Part shown: in pieces, positions 43,297 through 53,402 of the stretch | Position numbering within the stretch: the first letter of the stretch is position 1 | How the letters are laid out: each line of letters begins with the position of its first letter | Assembly: GCF_028689845.1 (NCBI RefSeq) | Contig: NZ_JAQVCH010000006.1 | Span: forward strand, 1-64,000 | Direction: 5' to 3' | DNA: 64,000 nt | Source: Flavobacterium sp. | Lineage (GTDB): Bacteria > Bacteroidota > Bacteroidia > Flavobacteriales > Flavobacteriaceae | Translations under genes and position numbers: made by a program | Notes under the pieces: model-generated | Database searches by the model: none | What the model was told of the DNA's origin: nothing | The model's input: only the letters and a program-made list of their open reading frames with translations

Positions 43297-44511
43297 ATGG
43301 GTGAGTTAAGCGAGAAAGAAAAGGAAGTTTTAGACTTCCTTTTGGAATTTGTTAGCATGGAAATTTTTAGCATTGAGCAGCAAGAACGAGACTTGGGCAG
43401 ACTTGACTATTCTTTATGTTCTGATGATAATGAAAAGCAAATAATTACTACTAAAAAGGTTCAAAAATTCAAAAAAAGAATAAGCAATTGCAATCCTATT
43501 ATTGCAGGTTATCTAAACGCATTAACAACTCCTGATCCATTTAATACCGAATTTGAAGAATTACGTGAAAGAATTACTAAAAACTTTCTTCTATCTGAAT
43601 ACTATGAGTTATTTGAAGAATTAGTAAATAGTGATTTAAAAAAAATTGAACGTTATAAGTTTGAAAGTATAATCAAAAGTTTGGGCTATAAATACAAACC
43701 TTTAAAAGATTTTATTCAAGGGGTTTGTGATGTAAATAGTTTTTTCACTTATAAATCATTTATTGACATTCCAAACGATACTAATTTGAGTTATGAAAAA
43801 GTAGTCCAAAAACTTAATGATGCTTTTTTCAAATTAGAAGCTTTTATGAATGGAACTATAAACAATTACAAGCATTTTGACTTTAATACTGCATTTACAG
43901 AATTATTTTATTTCACAAGAAAAGAAGAAAACTATACGTATGACAATTGCAAACGTGTCGGACAATATTGGGGACTAACAGAGCAAATAAGAGTCGATTA
44001 TGATAAAACTAACTTTGATAACGTAAAAGCTTACGAGAATAAAGCATTTTGCAATGATTGTAACGTAATTACATCAATAGCTTGGGACAGGATTGAAGAA
44101 TTTAATTCTTTTCAAACTCCAGATGAAGTTGAAGAACAAACTAGAAAAAAATCAATTTCCGATTTAATGAGACCTACAACAATTAACCCAGTAATTGTAA
44201 AAGTAGAAAAAACAAATAATACTGAAATTTCAGAAAAAGAAGAAAATCCATATCCAAGAATATTTACAACTAGTAAAGCTTTCAATAAATTCAAAAATTT
44301 GGTAGAAGAATTTGGTAATGGAAATGAAAATTTAGCCAACTATAGTTTTGTATATCACAGAATGAAAAGAGACAATTTAATATTTGACGATTATCAACAA
44401 ACACAATTTATGTACTTCTTATTAGATTTTGATATTAATATAAAAAGGATAAAACCTAAAACCCAACTAGGAAATAATGACCTTCGAGAAAGCATTTACA
44501 ACAGAGTATAA
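43297..44511 (+). CDS. Hypothetical element protein
   Basis: 404 aa, soluble and highly helical, rich in Glu, Lys, Asn and Phe. It lies directly behind the integrase (51 bp). The C-terminal 80 residues (TTSKAFNKFKNLVEEFGNG...LLDFDINIKRIKPKTQLG) look like a separate small domain that I associate with Bacteroidota mobile elements, without a name. The rest is unrecognised. Probably backbone, perhaps a regulator like RteC, but this is not shown by any motif. Confidence 0.55.
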   Translation: MGELSEKEKEVLDFLLEFVSMEIFSIEQQERDLGRLDYSLCSDDNEKQIITTKKVQKFKKRISNCNPIIAGYLNALTTPDPFNTEFEELRERITKNFLLSEYYELFEELVNSDLKKIERYKFESIIKSLGYKYKPLKDFIQGVCDVNSFFTYKSFIDIPNDTNLSYEKVVQKLNDAFFKLEAFMNGTINNYKHFDFNTAFTELFYFTRKEENYTYDNCKRVGQYWGLTEQIRVDYDKTNFDNVKAYENKAFCNDCNVITSIAWDRIEEFNSFQTPDEVEEQTRKKSISDLMRPTTINPVIVKVEKTNNTEISEKEENPYPRIFTTSKAFNKFKNLVEEFGNGNENLANYSFVYHRMKRDNLIFDDYQQTQFMYFLLDFDINIKRIKPKTQLGNNDLRESIYNRV

Positions 44512-44612
44512 AATGCTTTAATGTAACCGTGTCATAAAACACACGATTTCAATCAAACCACAACACGACTTCAAATAGAATTTTGACTTGTTAATCTTAA
44601 ATATAACAAGTC

Positions 44613-44900
44613 ATGCAAAACAATGCAATTTTACTTCAAACCCTAACTGTTGAACAACTACAACAGCTAATAGGTACATCCGTAAAAAACGGAATTCTTG
44701 AACTTCAAAAGGAGTTACAATCAAAAGACAATTCGGAAGAATTAATGACCAGAGACGAAACCTGTAAATTTCTTAAAATTGACAGCAGCACTTTATGGGC
44801 ATGGACAAACAATGGTAAAGTCAAAGCTTACGGCATAGGTGCAAGACGTTACTACAAAAAGAGCGAGTTAATGGAATGTTTAACCCTATTAAAAAAGTAA
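44613..44900 (+). CDS. Excisionase-like helix-turn-helix protein
   Basis: 95 aa. A helical N-terminus (LLQTLTVEQLQQLIG) is followed by a MerR/HTH_17 domain: LMTRDETCKFLKIDSSTLWAWTNNGKVKAYGIGARRYYKKSELMECL. Typical of excisionase or DUF3853-type control proteins. It is separated by 3 bases from a second HTH gene, forming the operon head for the replication protein. Confidence 0.8.
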   Translation: MQNNAILLQTLTVEQLQQLIGTSVKNGILELQKELQSKDNSEELMTRDETCKFLKIDSSTLWAWTNNGKVKAYGIGARRYYKKSELMECLTLLKK

Positions 44901-44903
44901 GTT

Positions 44904-45179
44904 ATGAGAAATTACGAAGAAAGAATAGAAAACATTTTAAAAAGATTAGACGAGCAAATGACAATTGTAGTTGCCAATTTAAAACTAAATGAAAAGATTG
45001 ATCCCGAAGATGTGTTTTTTGACAATCAAGAATTTATGAAGCTAATGAACATTAGTAAAAGAACAGCACAAGAATGGAGAAACAAAAAAGTAATTGAATT
45101 TGCTCAAGTGGGTAATAAAATCTATTACAGACTTTCAGACATTAAAAAATTACTAAACGCTAACTATAATACTAAGTAA
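44904..45179 (+). CDS. Second excisionase-like helix-turn-helix protein
   Basis: 91 aa. HTH_17 domain: FFDNQEFMKLMNISKRTAQEWRNKKVIEFAQVGNKIYYRLSDIKKLL. Paired small HTH proteins like these (compare Xis2c/Xis2d of CTnDOT) often control excision. Two bases separate it from the replication protein gene. Confidence 0.8.
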   Translation: MRNYEERIENILKRLDEQMTIVVANLKLNEKIDPEDVFFDNQEFMKLMNISKRTAQEWRNKKVIEFAQVGNKIYYRLSDIKKLLNANYNTK

Positions 45180-45181
45180 CA

Positions 45182-47440
45182 ATGGAACAGACAGCAAACA
45201 ACAAACTGATGGTTAGTGTTTATAAAGAGTTTAAATACAACTTAGGAGAAAGAAATATTTTAGAAATTTTTGAAGAAATAAAAACCGATAAATACCAAAG
45301 CGAAATAAACTCTATCCGATATGCTTTGCACAAAGGGGATAAAAAAACAGCAGAAAAAATCAAAAGTGGATTGATTGGATTTACTGCATCCGGAACATTT
45401 GGAGAAAGCAGAACAAAGTCAAACATAATGACCTATTCGCAAGTAATATGTTTAGATTTTGATGACATACCATTAACCGAAATAAACAATCTTGTAACGC
45501 TTATAAATGGCTGTAGATACACGTTTGTATCATTTATAAGCCCAAGTAACGAAGGTTTAAAAGTATTTATTAAAGTCAATTCAAATGCAGCACAACATAC
45601 AACAGTTTACAATCAAATCGCAAATTTTTATAAAGAGTTATCAGGTTATGATTTTGATGCAAAATGTAAAGACATTACCAGATTATGTTTTGTTTCTTAT
45701 GATGCAGATTTATTTTTAAATGAAAATGCAGTAATTTTTGAAGTAAAAGACGAAGTAAAAGCAGTAAAATCAGAACCAAAAAAAGAAGCAAAACACAGTC
45801 TTACTACGGATGAATTATTAAATAAATGCTTAAAATTTACAGAACAAAAAGAAACATATCAAGTAGGCAACAGAAATGGTTTTATTCATCTATTTGCCAG
45901 CAATGCCAATCGCTACGGAATACAAAAAGAAGATACATTAGACTTTTGCATTACTAATTTCGATTTAGAAGAAAAAGAAATAAAAGCAACAATAAACAGC
46001 ACTTATAAAAACCAAAGTGCCGACTTTGCAAAGTATGCAAACTTTGCAAACCTGCAAAGTTCCGTAATAGCAAACGAAACAACTATAGAAAGTAGTTTTG
46101 AGGATTATGAAGATTGTCTAAAAGCAACTCCAACAATTCCGCAATCGGTTTACGATAACCTACCACCTATTTTGTTTGAAAGCTGTCAAGTATTTACACA
46201 AGAAAGAGAAAGAGATGTATATCTTACAGGAGCATTGGCAATTCTTTCAGGTTGTTTACCTAATGTGTCAGGTTTATATAGTGGTAGCATTATTTATCCA
46301 AGTTTGTTTTCTTTCATTCTAGCTCCAGCAGCTTCAGGAAAAGGAGCGTTGAAATTTGCCAAAGCATTAGCCGATAAATACCACGATAAAACATTAGCAC
46401 TTTCATTAGATGATAAAAAAGTTTATGATGAAAAATTATCAGCTTATAAAATGCTAAAAGGAAAAGGAAAACTAGAACCAGGACAAGAAATGCCAATGCC
46501 TCCAAAATTCAAAGTAGTTTATATTCCTGCAAACACAAGTAATGCAAAAATAATGCAGCACTTAGATTGGAACGATGGCAGAGGAATTATTTGTGAAACC
46601 GAAGCAGATACATTAGGTCAAACTTTTAAAAACGAATGGGGTTCCTATTCCGATATGTTGAGAAAATCATTTCATCACGAAAAAATATCAAAAAGTATTA
46701 AAACCGATGGAGAATATATAGAAGTAAATAATCCACAATTATCGGTTGCTTTGTCAGGAACACCAAAACAAGTATTTAATATTATTGCATCAGCAGAAGA
46801 TGGCTTGTTTAGTAGATTTATTTTCTATGTTTTCAAAACAGATGCAGTATGGTTAGACCCATCACCAAAAGGAAATCCTGTAAACCTAACAGATTATTTT
46901 ACAACACAATCAAAACTAGTTTTAAAGTTAGTAGAGTTTTACGAAAGAGACGAATTAATTTTACATTTAACGGATGAACAATGGGTTAAATTAAATACTA
47001 ATTTCAGTTCTTTTTTAGAACAAGTAAATACTTTTGTTAGTGAAGATGCTTTAAGTGTAGTAAAGCGTTTAGGATTGATATTATATCGTTTTTGTATGAT
47101 TTTCACAGCCATAAGAAAGTTTGCAACAAACGACTATCACAAAGAAATATATTGTTCAGATATTGATTTTGAAACCGCATTAACGTTAACTAAAACCTAC
47201 ATTCAACATAGTGTAATAATGTTTACTAATCTACCAAAACAAGGAGAACAAGGACCATTCAAATCAGGTGAAAATAAAAAGAAGTTTTTCAATGCATTAC
47301 CTACTAAGTTCCAAAGAAAAGAAGCAGTAGAAATAGGTAAAAAATATGATATTGGAGAACGTTCAGTGGGTAATTTTCTAAAATCGTGTTTGAGTAAATA
47401 TTTGAAACAACCTAAAACAGGGTTTTATGAAAAGGTTTGA
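45182..47440 (+). CDS. BT4734/VirE_N-DUF3987 replication protein
   Basis: 752 aa. The N-terminus (1 to about 180) is a BT4734/BF3469 primase-like (VirE_N) domain: EFKYNLGERNILEIFEEIKTDKYQ, GESRTKSNIMTYSQVICLDFDD. A C-terminal DUF3987 helicase-like ATPase contains APAASGKGALKFAKALADKY (P-loop variant) and ICETEADTL. This primase-helicase type protein is a standard replication gene of Bacteroidota integrative elements. It forms an operon with the two HTH genes. Confidence 0.85.
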   Translation: MEQTANNKLMVSVYKEFKYNLGERNILEIFEEIKTDKYQSEINSIRYALHKGDKKTAEKIKSGLIGFTASGTFGESRTKSNIMTYSQVICLDFDDIPLTEINNLVTLINGCRYTFVSFISPSNEGLKVFIKVNSNAAQHTTVYNQIANFYKELSGYDFDAKCKDITRLCFVSYDADLFLNENAVIFEVKDEVKAVKSEPKKEAKHSLTTDELLNKCLKFTEQKETYQVGNRNGFIHLFASNANRYGIQKEDTLDFCITNFDLEEKEIKATINSTYKNQSADFAKYANFANLQSSVIANETTIESSFEDYEDCLKATPTIPQSVYDNLPPILFESCQVFTQERERDVYLTGALAILSGCLPNVSGLYSGSIIYPSLFSFILAPAASGKGALKFAKALADKYHDKTLALSLDDKKVYDEKLSAYKMLKGKGKLEPGQEMPMPPKFKVVYIPANTSNAKIMQHLDWNDGRGIICETEADTLGQTFKNEWGSYSDMLRKSFHHEKISKSIKTDGEYIEVNNPQLSVALSGTPKQVFNIIASAEDGLFSRFIFYVFKTDAVWLDPSPKGNPVNLTDYFTTQSKLVLKLVEFYERDELILHLTDEQWVKLNTNFSSFLEQVNTFVSEDALSVVKRLGLILYRFCMIFTAIRKFATNDYHKEIYCSDIDFETALTLTKTYIQHSVIMFTNLPKQGEQGPFKSGENKKKFFNALPTKFQRKEAVEIGKKYDIGERSVGNFLKSCLSKYLKQPKTGFYEKV

Positions 47441-47473
47441 AAAACTCATCTTTTACCTTATTAAATTAATTCC

Positions 47474-47481
47474 TATATTTG
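47474..47481 (+). promoter_or_regulatory. -7 box of the restriction-modification operon
   Basis: TATATTTG is a perfect TAnnTTTG box 29 bp before the controller gene start. No clear -33 TTG is seen at the normal distance. Confidence 0.45.
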
Positions 47482-47510
47482 CCAATATGTGACAAGTCAA
47501 TAAATAAACA

Positions 47511-47816
47511 ATGAATAGTCAATTCGGAAATAAAATTAGAATATTAAGAGAAGAGCAAAAGATGCTATTACGGCAATTAGCACCATTGCTTGATATGGAC
47601 ACAGCTCAATTAAGTAAAATTGAAAGAGGAGAAAGAAACGCAAAAAAAGAAACAGTATTAAAATTGGCTGAAATCCTAAAGGTAGTTCCAGATGAATTGG
47701 TAACACTTTGGTTAGCTGACCAAATTTATGATGTGGTAAAAGACGAAAACACAGCATTAAAAGCAATGATGGTAGCAGAAGAAAGTGTTAAACATTCAAA
47801 AAAAGAAAAAGAATAA
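47511..47816 (+). CDS. XRE-type controller protein of the R-M operon
   Basis: 101 aa. HTH from residue 6 to 62: NKIRILREEQKMLLRQLAPLLDMDTAQLSKIERGERNAKKETVLKLAEIL. Its stop codon abuts the methyltransferase start directly. Controller proteins delay restriction until DNA is methylated; the position as first gene fits. Confidence 0.85.
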   Translation: MNSQFGNKIRILREEQKMLLRQLAPLLDMDTAQLSKIERGERNAKKETVLKLAEILKVVPDELVTLWLADQIYDVVKDENTALKAMMVAEESVKHSKKEKE

Positions 47817-49040
47817 ATGGAAATTGCAAAAATTAAGAAATACAAATTACCGAAGGAATCTTTACTATATGTTCAAGAGCCACAGTTAATGTTATTTGAA
47901 GATGAATTTAAAAAATTTGGTAAAAAAGATTTTATTGATATTGAATTTAGCCATAGAGGATATACTGTCAATAATAACATTGATGCAATTATTGATAGCA
48001 AAATACAAACAATTGGATTTTTCTCTGGAGCTGGAGGATTAGATATTGGAACTCAATTGGCGGGTTCTAAAGTTATTTCAAGTTTAGATTTTGACAGAGA
48101 TAGTGTTGCTACAATGAAAAGTAATAATTATTTTTCTCATACAACTCATTTTCACAAAGACATAAAGGCGATGAATGCAAAGGATTATTCATCAATTATA
48201 AAGGAGAATAATCCAGAGAAATTGATATTAGTAGGTGGTCCGCCTTGTCAACCATTTTCAAAAGCAGGATATTGGAAAACTCACGAAAATAGATTAGGCA
48301 GTGATGATCCAAGAAATATGATTGGTCAGTATTTGAGAATGATTGAAGAGTTAAAACCTGACGGTTTTATTTTGGAAAATGTAGAAAGCTTACTTCATCC
48401 TAAAAATTTAGATGCAGTATCAGCACTTGAAGAGACAATTGATAAATTAGGTTATAACTATATAGTTTACAAAGCAAATGGTATTGAGTTTGGAGTACCA
48501 CAAAAAAGAAAGCGTGTATTTTTTATAGCCTCAAAAAAGGAAATAAAAACAAGTCCGATTAAAACAAATGGTTCAAGCAAAGAAATTATATTAAATCCAA
48601 ATCTTAAACCTTATGAACGTGTAATTGATTGGATTGGTAAATATGATGATTTTGCTTATAGTGATGATTATGATTCTACAGAGGGTAAATATTTTGAAGA
48701 TTTATTAGCTGTTCCTCCTGGGCAAAATTATATAGCTTTAACTGAAAATAGAGGTTATCCAAATCCAAAATTTATTGCAGGTAAAAGATATTGGACATTC
48801 TTATTAAAATTGCATCCAGCACAACCATCTTGGACGATAATTGCATCACCGGGACATTGGGAAGGTCCTTTTCATTGGAATAACAGAAGATTGCGTTTAA
48901 AAGAAATTGCAGCAATACAAACTTTTCCAGAGGATTATAATTTTGTTGGTTCAAGAAGGTCTATTCACAAACAAATAGGAAATGCTGTTCCAACATTATT
49001 GGGTAAAGCGATGGTGGAACATTTAATAAAAAATTTATAA
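47817..49040 (+). CDS. DNA (cytosine-5) methyltransferase 1
   Basis: 407 aa. After a 63-residue extension come the m5C motifs: I (IGFFSGAGGLDIG), IV (GGPPCQPFS, Cys144), VI (LENVE), VIII (QKRKRVFFIA) and X (QIGNAVPTLLG). It transfers a methyl group from SAM to C5 of cytosine. With the second methyltransferase it would protect both strands of an asymmetric site, as in LlaJI and BsuMI systems. 4 bases to the next gene. Confidence 0.93.
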   Translation: MEIAKIKKYKLPKESLLYVQEPQLMLFEDEFKKFGKKDFIDIEFSHRGYTVNNNIDAIIDSKIQTIGFFSGAGGLDIGTQLAGSKVISSLDFDRDSVATMKSNNYFSHTTHFHKDIKAMNAKDYSSIIKENNPEKLILVGGPPCQPFSKAGYWKTHENRLGSDDPRNMIGQYLRMIEELKPDGFILENVESLLHPKNLDAVSALEETIDKLGYNYIVYKANGIEFGVPQKRKRVFFIASKKEIKTSPIKTNGSSKEIILNPNLKPYERVIDWIGKYDDFAYSDDYDSTEGKYFEDLLAVPPGQNYIALTENRGYPNPKFIAGKRYWTFLLKLHPAQPSWTIIASPGHWEGPFHWNNRRLRLKEIAAIQTFPEDYNFVGSRRSIHKQIGNAVPTLLGKAMVEHLIKNL

Positions 49041-49044
49041 TTAT

Positions 49045-50067
49045 ATGCCACAGATAATTAGTTTGTATTCAGGGTGTGGTGGTTTGGATTTAGGATTTAA
49101 AAGTGCAGGTTTTAAAACGGTTCTTGCAACTGATGTATGGGATGTTGCTTGTGAAACCATAAAAAAAAATAACTTATCAGATTTGGTAATAAATGATGAT
49201 ATAAGAAACATTGATTTTAAGGAATACAACGGTAAAGTTGTAGGTGTTATTGGTGGTCCTCCTTGTCCTCCATTTAGTCAGGCAAGGCATTATCTTCAAG
49301 ATAAAAAGAAAGGATTTGAAGATGAGAAAGCTGGATTTGCTGTTCCAGAATATTTTAGGGTTATAAAAGAAGTGAATCCGAAATTTTTCTTATTCGAAAA
49401 TGTTGATGGATTTATGTACAAAACTCATCAAGACGCTTTAGATTATTTAGAAAGCGAATCTGACCAACTTGGATATAATGTTACATATAAAGTTGTCAAT
49501 TCAGCAAATTATGGTGTACCGCAAACTCGAAAAAGGTTTATTTGTGTAGGAGTAAAAAAAGAATTACCAAAATTCGAATTCCCTCTTGAAACGCATTGTG
49601 ATCCAGAAAAGAAACAGCAAGGTAAAAGTAATTGGGTTACTTGTGGTGATGTTATTAGTGATTTTGATAATATTAATGAAGAAGAATTAGAACAAAAACC
49701 TGGTTCAAAGCATCATAGTTTAATGAAAGATATTCCTCCTGGCGAGAACTATCTTTTTTATACAGAAAAAAAAGGGCATCCAAAACCATTATTTGAATGG
49801 AAGTCGAGATATTGGACTTTTTTATTGAAATTAACACCTGATAGACCTTCTTGGACTATACAAGCGAGTTTTTCAAATAATCAAGGTCCTTTCCATTGGA
49901 AAAATAGATTTTTGAGAATTGAAGAGATAAAAAGAATTCAAACAATAGATGATAATTACAAATTAGAAGGCAATTTTAAAGAGCAGTGGAGACAAGTAGG
50001 CAATGCTGTTCCTTCAAAACTAGCCGAAATATTCGCAAATAAAATAAAGACCGATTATGAGATATGA
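49045..50067 (+). CDS. DNA (cytosine-5) methyltransferase 2
   Basis: 340 aa. Motif I is SLYSGCGGLDLGF, motif IV is GGPPCPPFS (Cys74; the usual Gln after Cys is Pro), motif VI FENVDGF, VIII TRKRFICVGV, X QVGNAVPSKL. The nucleophile Cys is intact, so activity is likely despite the PCP variant. It overlaps the McrB-like gene by 11 bases. Its partner is the first methyltransferase, from which it differs clearly. Confidence 0.92.
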   Translation: MPQIISLYSGCGGLDLGFKSAGFKTVLATDVWDVACETIKKNNLSDLVINDDIRNIDFKEYNGKVVGVIGGPPCPPFSQARHYLQDKKKGFEDEKAGFAVPEYFRVIKEVNPKFFLFENVDGFMYKTHQDALDYLESESDQLGYNVTYKVVNSANYGVPQTRKRFICVGVKKELPKFEFPLETHCDPEKKQQGKSNWVTCGDVISDFDNINEEELEQKPGSKHHSLMKDIPPGENYLFYTEKKGHPKPLFEWKSRYWTFLLKLTPDRPSWTIQASFSNNQGPFHWKNRFLRIEEIKRIQTIDDNYKLEGNFKEQWRQVGNAVPSKLAEIFANKIKTDYEI

Positions 50068-51583
50068 ATTAAATTTAGAATCACAAATTGTTCAATATGA
50101 TGGTGCTGTTCAGTCAATTGCAGACAAGAAAGCTATCTTAACACAACTCTTTTCACAAGGTGTATATGAATGTACATCCATAAGTAATGATGGTTGCGAA
50201 TGGACAATTGAATATCGTAATACCGTTAATAATATACAAAAAAACATTGTTGTTTATTATGGTAACATCAGAAATGAGGAGAGAAACGATAGGGAGAAAA
50301 AAATCCAATTAAATGGTAAAGACCCAAGAGCAAATCCAAATTTAAGTATTATTTTAGGAGTGTATTGCTATGAAACAAATGATGTTTTAGAGAATCTTGT
50401 TTTTGCAGGATGGAATATTGATCCTGATACAAATTATCCGGGAAACCCAAGTATAAGAGGTTTGAATATAGATTCGTTACAGAAAGCAAGATTTAATGGT
50501 TTGTATAAACATAATTTTAAAAATAATTATGTGTGTACTTTTAGACCTGAATACATTTTTTATTACATAGAAAATATCCAATCAATACATAATTCATCGG
50601 ATGATGTTATAACTCCAACAGTATCAACAAGCTCACAAGATGTAAACAACGTAATATATTACGGTTCACCCGGAACAGGAAAATCTCATAGAGCAGACAT
50701 TGAAACTAATGGTAAAGAAGTACAAAAAGTAACTTTTCATCCTGATTATGATTACCACTCATTTGTAGGAGGTTATAAGCCTACAATGGACGGAGATAAA
50801 ATTGCTTACAAATTTGTACCTCAAATCTTCACTAAAATTTATGTTGATGCTTGGAAAAATTTAGTTTCTACTGATGAAACGAAACCTTTCTACTTGCAAA
50901 TAGAAGAAATCAACAGAGGAAATTGTGCTGAAATATTCGGAGATTTATTTCAATTATTAGATAGAGACAAAGATGGTTTTAGTAAATATGAAGTTACTGC
51001 TGAAGAAGAACTTTGTAAGTATTTATTAAGTGAAAAAGGATTTGGAGGAAATCATCCAGGAATTGAAAATGGTAAACTTCGTTTCCCAAACAATTTAAAA
51101 ATAATTGCAACAATGAATACTTCTGACCAATCATTATTTCCGATGGATAGTGCATTTAAAAGAAGATGGGATTGGATATATGTTCCAATAGATTACAACT
51201 GTTCTTCTTCTGATTTTATAATAAAATTGGATAATAAGAGAGGATATAGTTGGTTAGAATTTCTAAAAATAATCAATGAAGAAATATTTGAAATTACTAA
51301 AAGCCAAGACAAGCAAATAGGAAATTGGTTTATTGATGCTCAAAATTCTGGAAAAGTAATTTCAGAAAGCACCTTTGTAAACAAAGTTATTTTCTACTTG
51401 TGGAATGATGTTTTTAAAGATGAAGAAAATACTATTTTCAAGTCAGCCGATGGCAAGAACCTAACCTATACAAGCTTTTTTGAGAATGGTACTTCAAATA
51501 ATTTAGTTAGTTATATTCTTGAAGAACGATTAAAATTAATTGATGTAAATACAGCAGAACCAACTACAACAGAAGAAGAGTAA
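50057..51583 (+). CDS. McrB-like AAA+ NTPase, LlaJI-type restriction subunit 1
   Basis: 508 aa. The first 190 residues form an unrecognised domain, likely DNA specificity. The AAA+ domain has Walker A YGSPGTGKS (202-210), FHPDYDYHSFVGGYKP, Walker B LQIEEINRGN, the McrB-type MNTSDQS and an arginine-finger region FKRRWDW. McrB and R1.LlaJI proteins use GTP hydrolysis to drive the nuclease subunit. Four-base TAATGA overlap with the endonuclease gene. Confidence 0.88.
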   Translation: MRYELNLESQIVQYDGAVQSIADKKAILTQLFSQGVYECTSISNDGCEWTIEYRNTVNNIQKNIVVYYGNIRNEERNDREKKIQLNGKDPRANPNLSIILGVYCYETNDVLENLVFAGWNIDPDTNYPGNPSIRGLNIDSLQKARFNGLYKHNFKNNYVCTFRPEYIFYYIENIQSIHNSSDDVITPTVSTSSQDVNNVIYYGSPGTGKSHRADIETNGKEVQKVTFHPDYDYHSFVGGYKPTMDGDKIAYKFVPQIFTKIYVDAWKNLVSTDETKPFYLQIEEINRGNCAEIFGDLFQLLDRDKDGFSKYEVTAEEELCKYLLSEKGFGGNHPGIENGKLRFPNNLKIIATMNTSDQSLFPMDSAFKRRWDWIYVPIDYNCSSSDFIIKLDNKRGYSWLEFLKIINEEIFEITKSQDKQIGNWFIDAQNSGKVISESTFVNKVIFYLWNDVFKDEENTIFKSADGKNLTYTSFFENGTSNNLVSYILEERLKLIDVNTAEPTTTEEE

Positions 51584-53328
51584 TGAGAATATTTATTGAA
51601 GGAGAATCTTATGCTGCAGACATTCTAAAACCCATTTTTGGCGATAAATTTTATATGCCCAATGGTGTTAATGGAATTATTGATAATGTGGGTTATTACC
51701 ATAGTATCGATAATGAAGTAATTTATTTACTACCAAAAGTGTTTATTGATACAAAAGGTTTAATCTTAAATAAATATCCTAAAGATTTATTTGCTGAAAA
51801 TAGTATTGATGATGTAATAGAATCTCAAGATGAATTAAACTGGTTAAAACGGTTTCTAATAATTTTCTACAAAGGATTAATTGAATATAGAATAAGATAT
51901 AAAAACACCATTCAATCAAAAGGCGATGTATTGCAATTAAGTTCTTCTTTAGGCGAAAATGAATACTCGTTTTTGGATATTGTTTTAAGCTTTGTAAACT
52001 TTCATAAGAAGAATAAAAACACAATTCTATTCATTCATAAAAAGCAAATTTCAGCAAAGCATAAAAAAGTTAATTGGGGTAAAACAGTTAGAAAATCAAA
52101 TCCCTTTGTTACCAATGAGGGAATACCTATTTATTCTGAACTCAATGTAAAGAAAAAATATATCGATACAGAGGAAGAATTGTTATGTATGTTTTATTCG
52201 GTTTTAAATCATTTAAAGACAGAATATAATTTCAGCATACAAATTGATGAATCTTATACAATTGCCAAAGGAAGTGCTTATGAAAAATTAGCTGCCAATG
52301 CTCCAAAAATATTAAAGAAGATACGCTACAAATACTTTTCAGATACATTAGTAAAAATGTATAAATTATTGGAATTGTATTTTTCAAAATCAAATAAAGT
52401 TTCAATTCAGAATAAGAATGAAGATTTTATTATGGTCAAGTATTATCATTTGATATTTGAGGATATGATTGATAAGCTGATAACGTCGAAAATCGATACC
52501 AAAGAAACAAGCAAAGGAGTTTCGCTTAAAAAGTTGAAAGAAAATAAAGATGGTAAAATTATTGACCATTTGTTTGAGTACGATTCTTTAATAGATCGTG
52601 ACGAAAGTATTTTTTACATTGGAGATTCAAAGTATTATAAAACTAATAATGAAGTTCAAGAGAACTCCATCTATAAGCAATTTACTTATGCCAAGAATGT
52701 AATTCAATTCAATATCGATTTATTGAATGAGGGCAAAAAAATCAACAATAACATTCGATACAGGGATAAAGTTACTGAAGGATATAATATTACTCCAAAC
52801 TTCTTTATTCAAGGCGTAGTAACGGATATTTTTAATTTTGACGATGATAAACTTGCAATCGATTTTGATAAGGGAATTAAACATTCTTATCATTTTAAGG
52901 AAAGGATTTTTGATAGAGATTCCTTGTTCGTCAATCACTATTCAATAAATTTTCTTTTTGTTTTAAAATCCTATACCAATAAAAGTTCTTTTGAATTAGA
53001 GAAATACAGAATTGAAATTCATAAGAAATTCAGAGCCAATTTTGTTTCCTATTTAAAAAAGCAAAACTTGTTTAAATTCTATCACACAGAATTTGAAAGT
53101 AAACAATTATTGAAGCAATTTATAGATACAGAATTTAGAAACTTAACAGGTAGAGTTTATATTTCAAAATCAAATGATAAACGTTTAATACTTGCTGTAA
53201 ATGGTTCTGATATTGAGTTAAAAGAATATTTTAATGATTGGTATGATACATCAGAAAGAAAGAGGTTTATTTTTTACGCATCAAGGAGTTATGGTAACAT
53301 TATTTTCTCAGAAATGGAATTAAAATAA
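51583..53328 (+). CDS. LlaJI-family restriction endonuclease subunit 2
   Basis: 581 aa. Resembles the RE_LlaJI/McrC-type family: N-terminal binding region (LPKVFIDTKGLILNKYP, ELNWLKRFLIIFYKGLIEYR), and a C-terminal PD-(D/E)xK nuclease core with IDHLFEYDSL...FYIGDSKYYK (Asp348, Lys350). It would cut DNA at sites unprotected by the two methyltransferases, together with the McrB-like subunit. It is the last gene of the R-M operon. Confidence 0.85.
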   Translation: MRIFIEGESYAADILKPIFGDKFYMPNGVNGIIDNVGYYHSIDNEVIYLLPKVFIDTKGLILNKYPKDLFAENSIDDVIESQDELNWLKRFLIIFYKGLIEYRIRYKNTIQSKGDVLQLSSSLGENEYSFLDIVLSFVNFHKKNKNTILFIHKKQISAKHKKVNWGKTVRKSNPFVTNEGIPIYSELNVKKKYIDTEEELLCMFYSVLNHLKTEYNFSIQIDESYTIAKGSAYEKLAANAPKILKKIRYKYFSDTLVKMYKLLELYFSKSNKVSIQNKNEDFIMVKYYHLIFEDMIDKLITSKIDTKETSKGVSLKKLKENKDGKIIDHLFEYDSLIDRDESIFYIGDSKYYKTNNEVQENSIYKQFTYAKNVIQFNIDLLNEGKKINNNIRYRDKVTEGYNITPNFFIQGVVTDIFNFDDDKLAIDFDKGIKHSYHFKERIFDRDSLFVNHYSINFLFVLKSYTNKSSFELEKYRIEIHKKFRANFVSYLKKQNLFKFYHTEFESKQLLKQFIDTEFRNLTGRVYISKSNDKRLILAVNGSDIELKEYFNDWYDTSERKRFIFYASRSYGNIIFSEMELK

Positions 53329-53402
53329 TTCATAAAATGATTAAATTAATTATGTAAAGAAAATCAAACTAATATTTACAATAAGTTTACAAATTATAAA
53401 TT

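Noticed and set aside
42013..47440. Conjugation (tra) or relaxase genes in element 2
   Set aside because: None of the proteins shows relaxase, coupling-protein or TraG/TraJ-like motifs; the 404-aa unknown protein lacks a HUH or MobA/L signature by eye.
50057..53328. McrBC methylation-dependent restriction system
   Set aside because: The AAA+ and nuclease genes are fused by overlap to two m5C methyltransferases and a controller, so a LlaJI-type conventional R-M system explains them better than McrBC.
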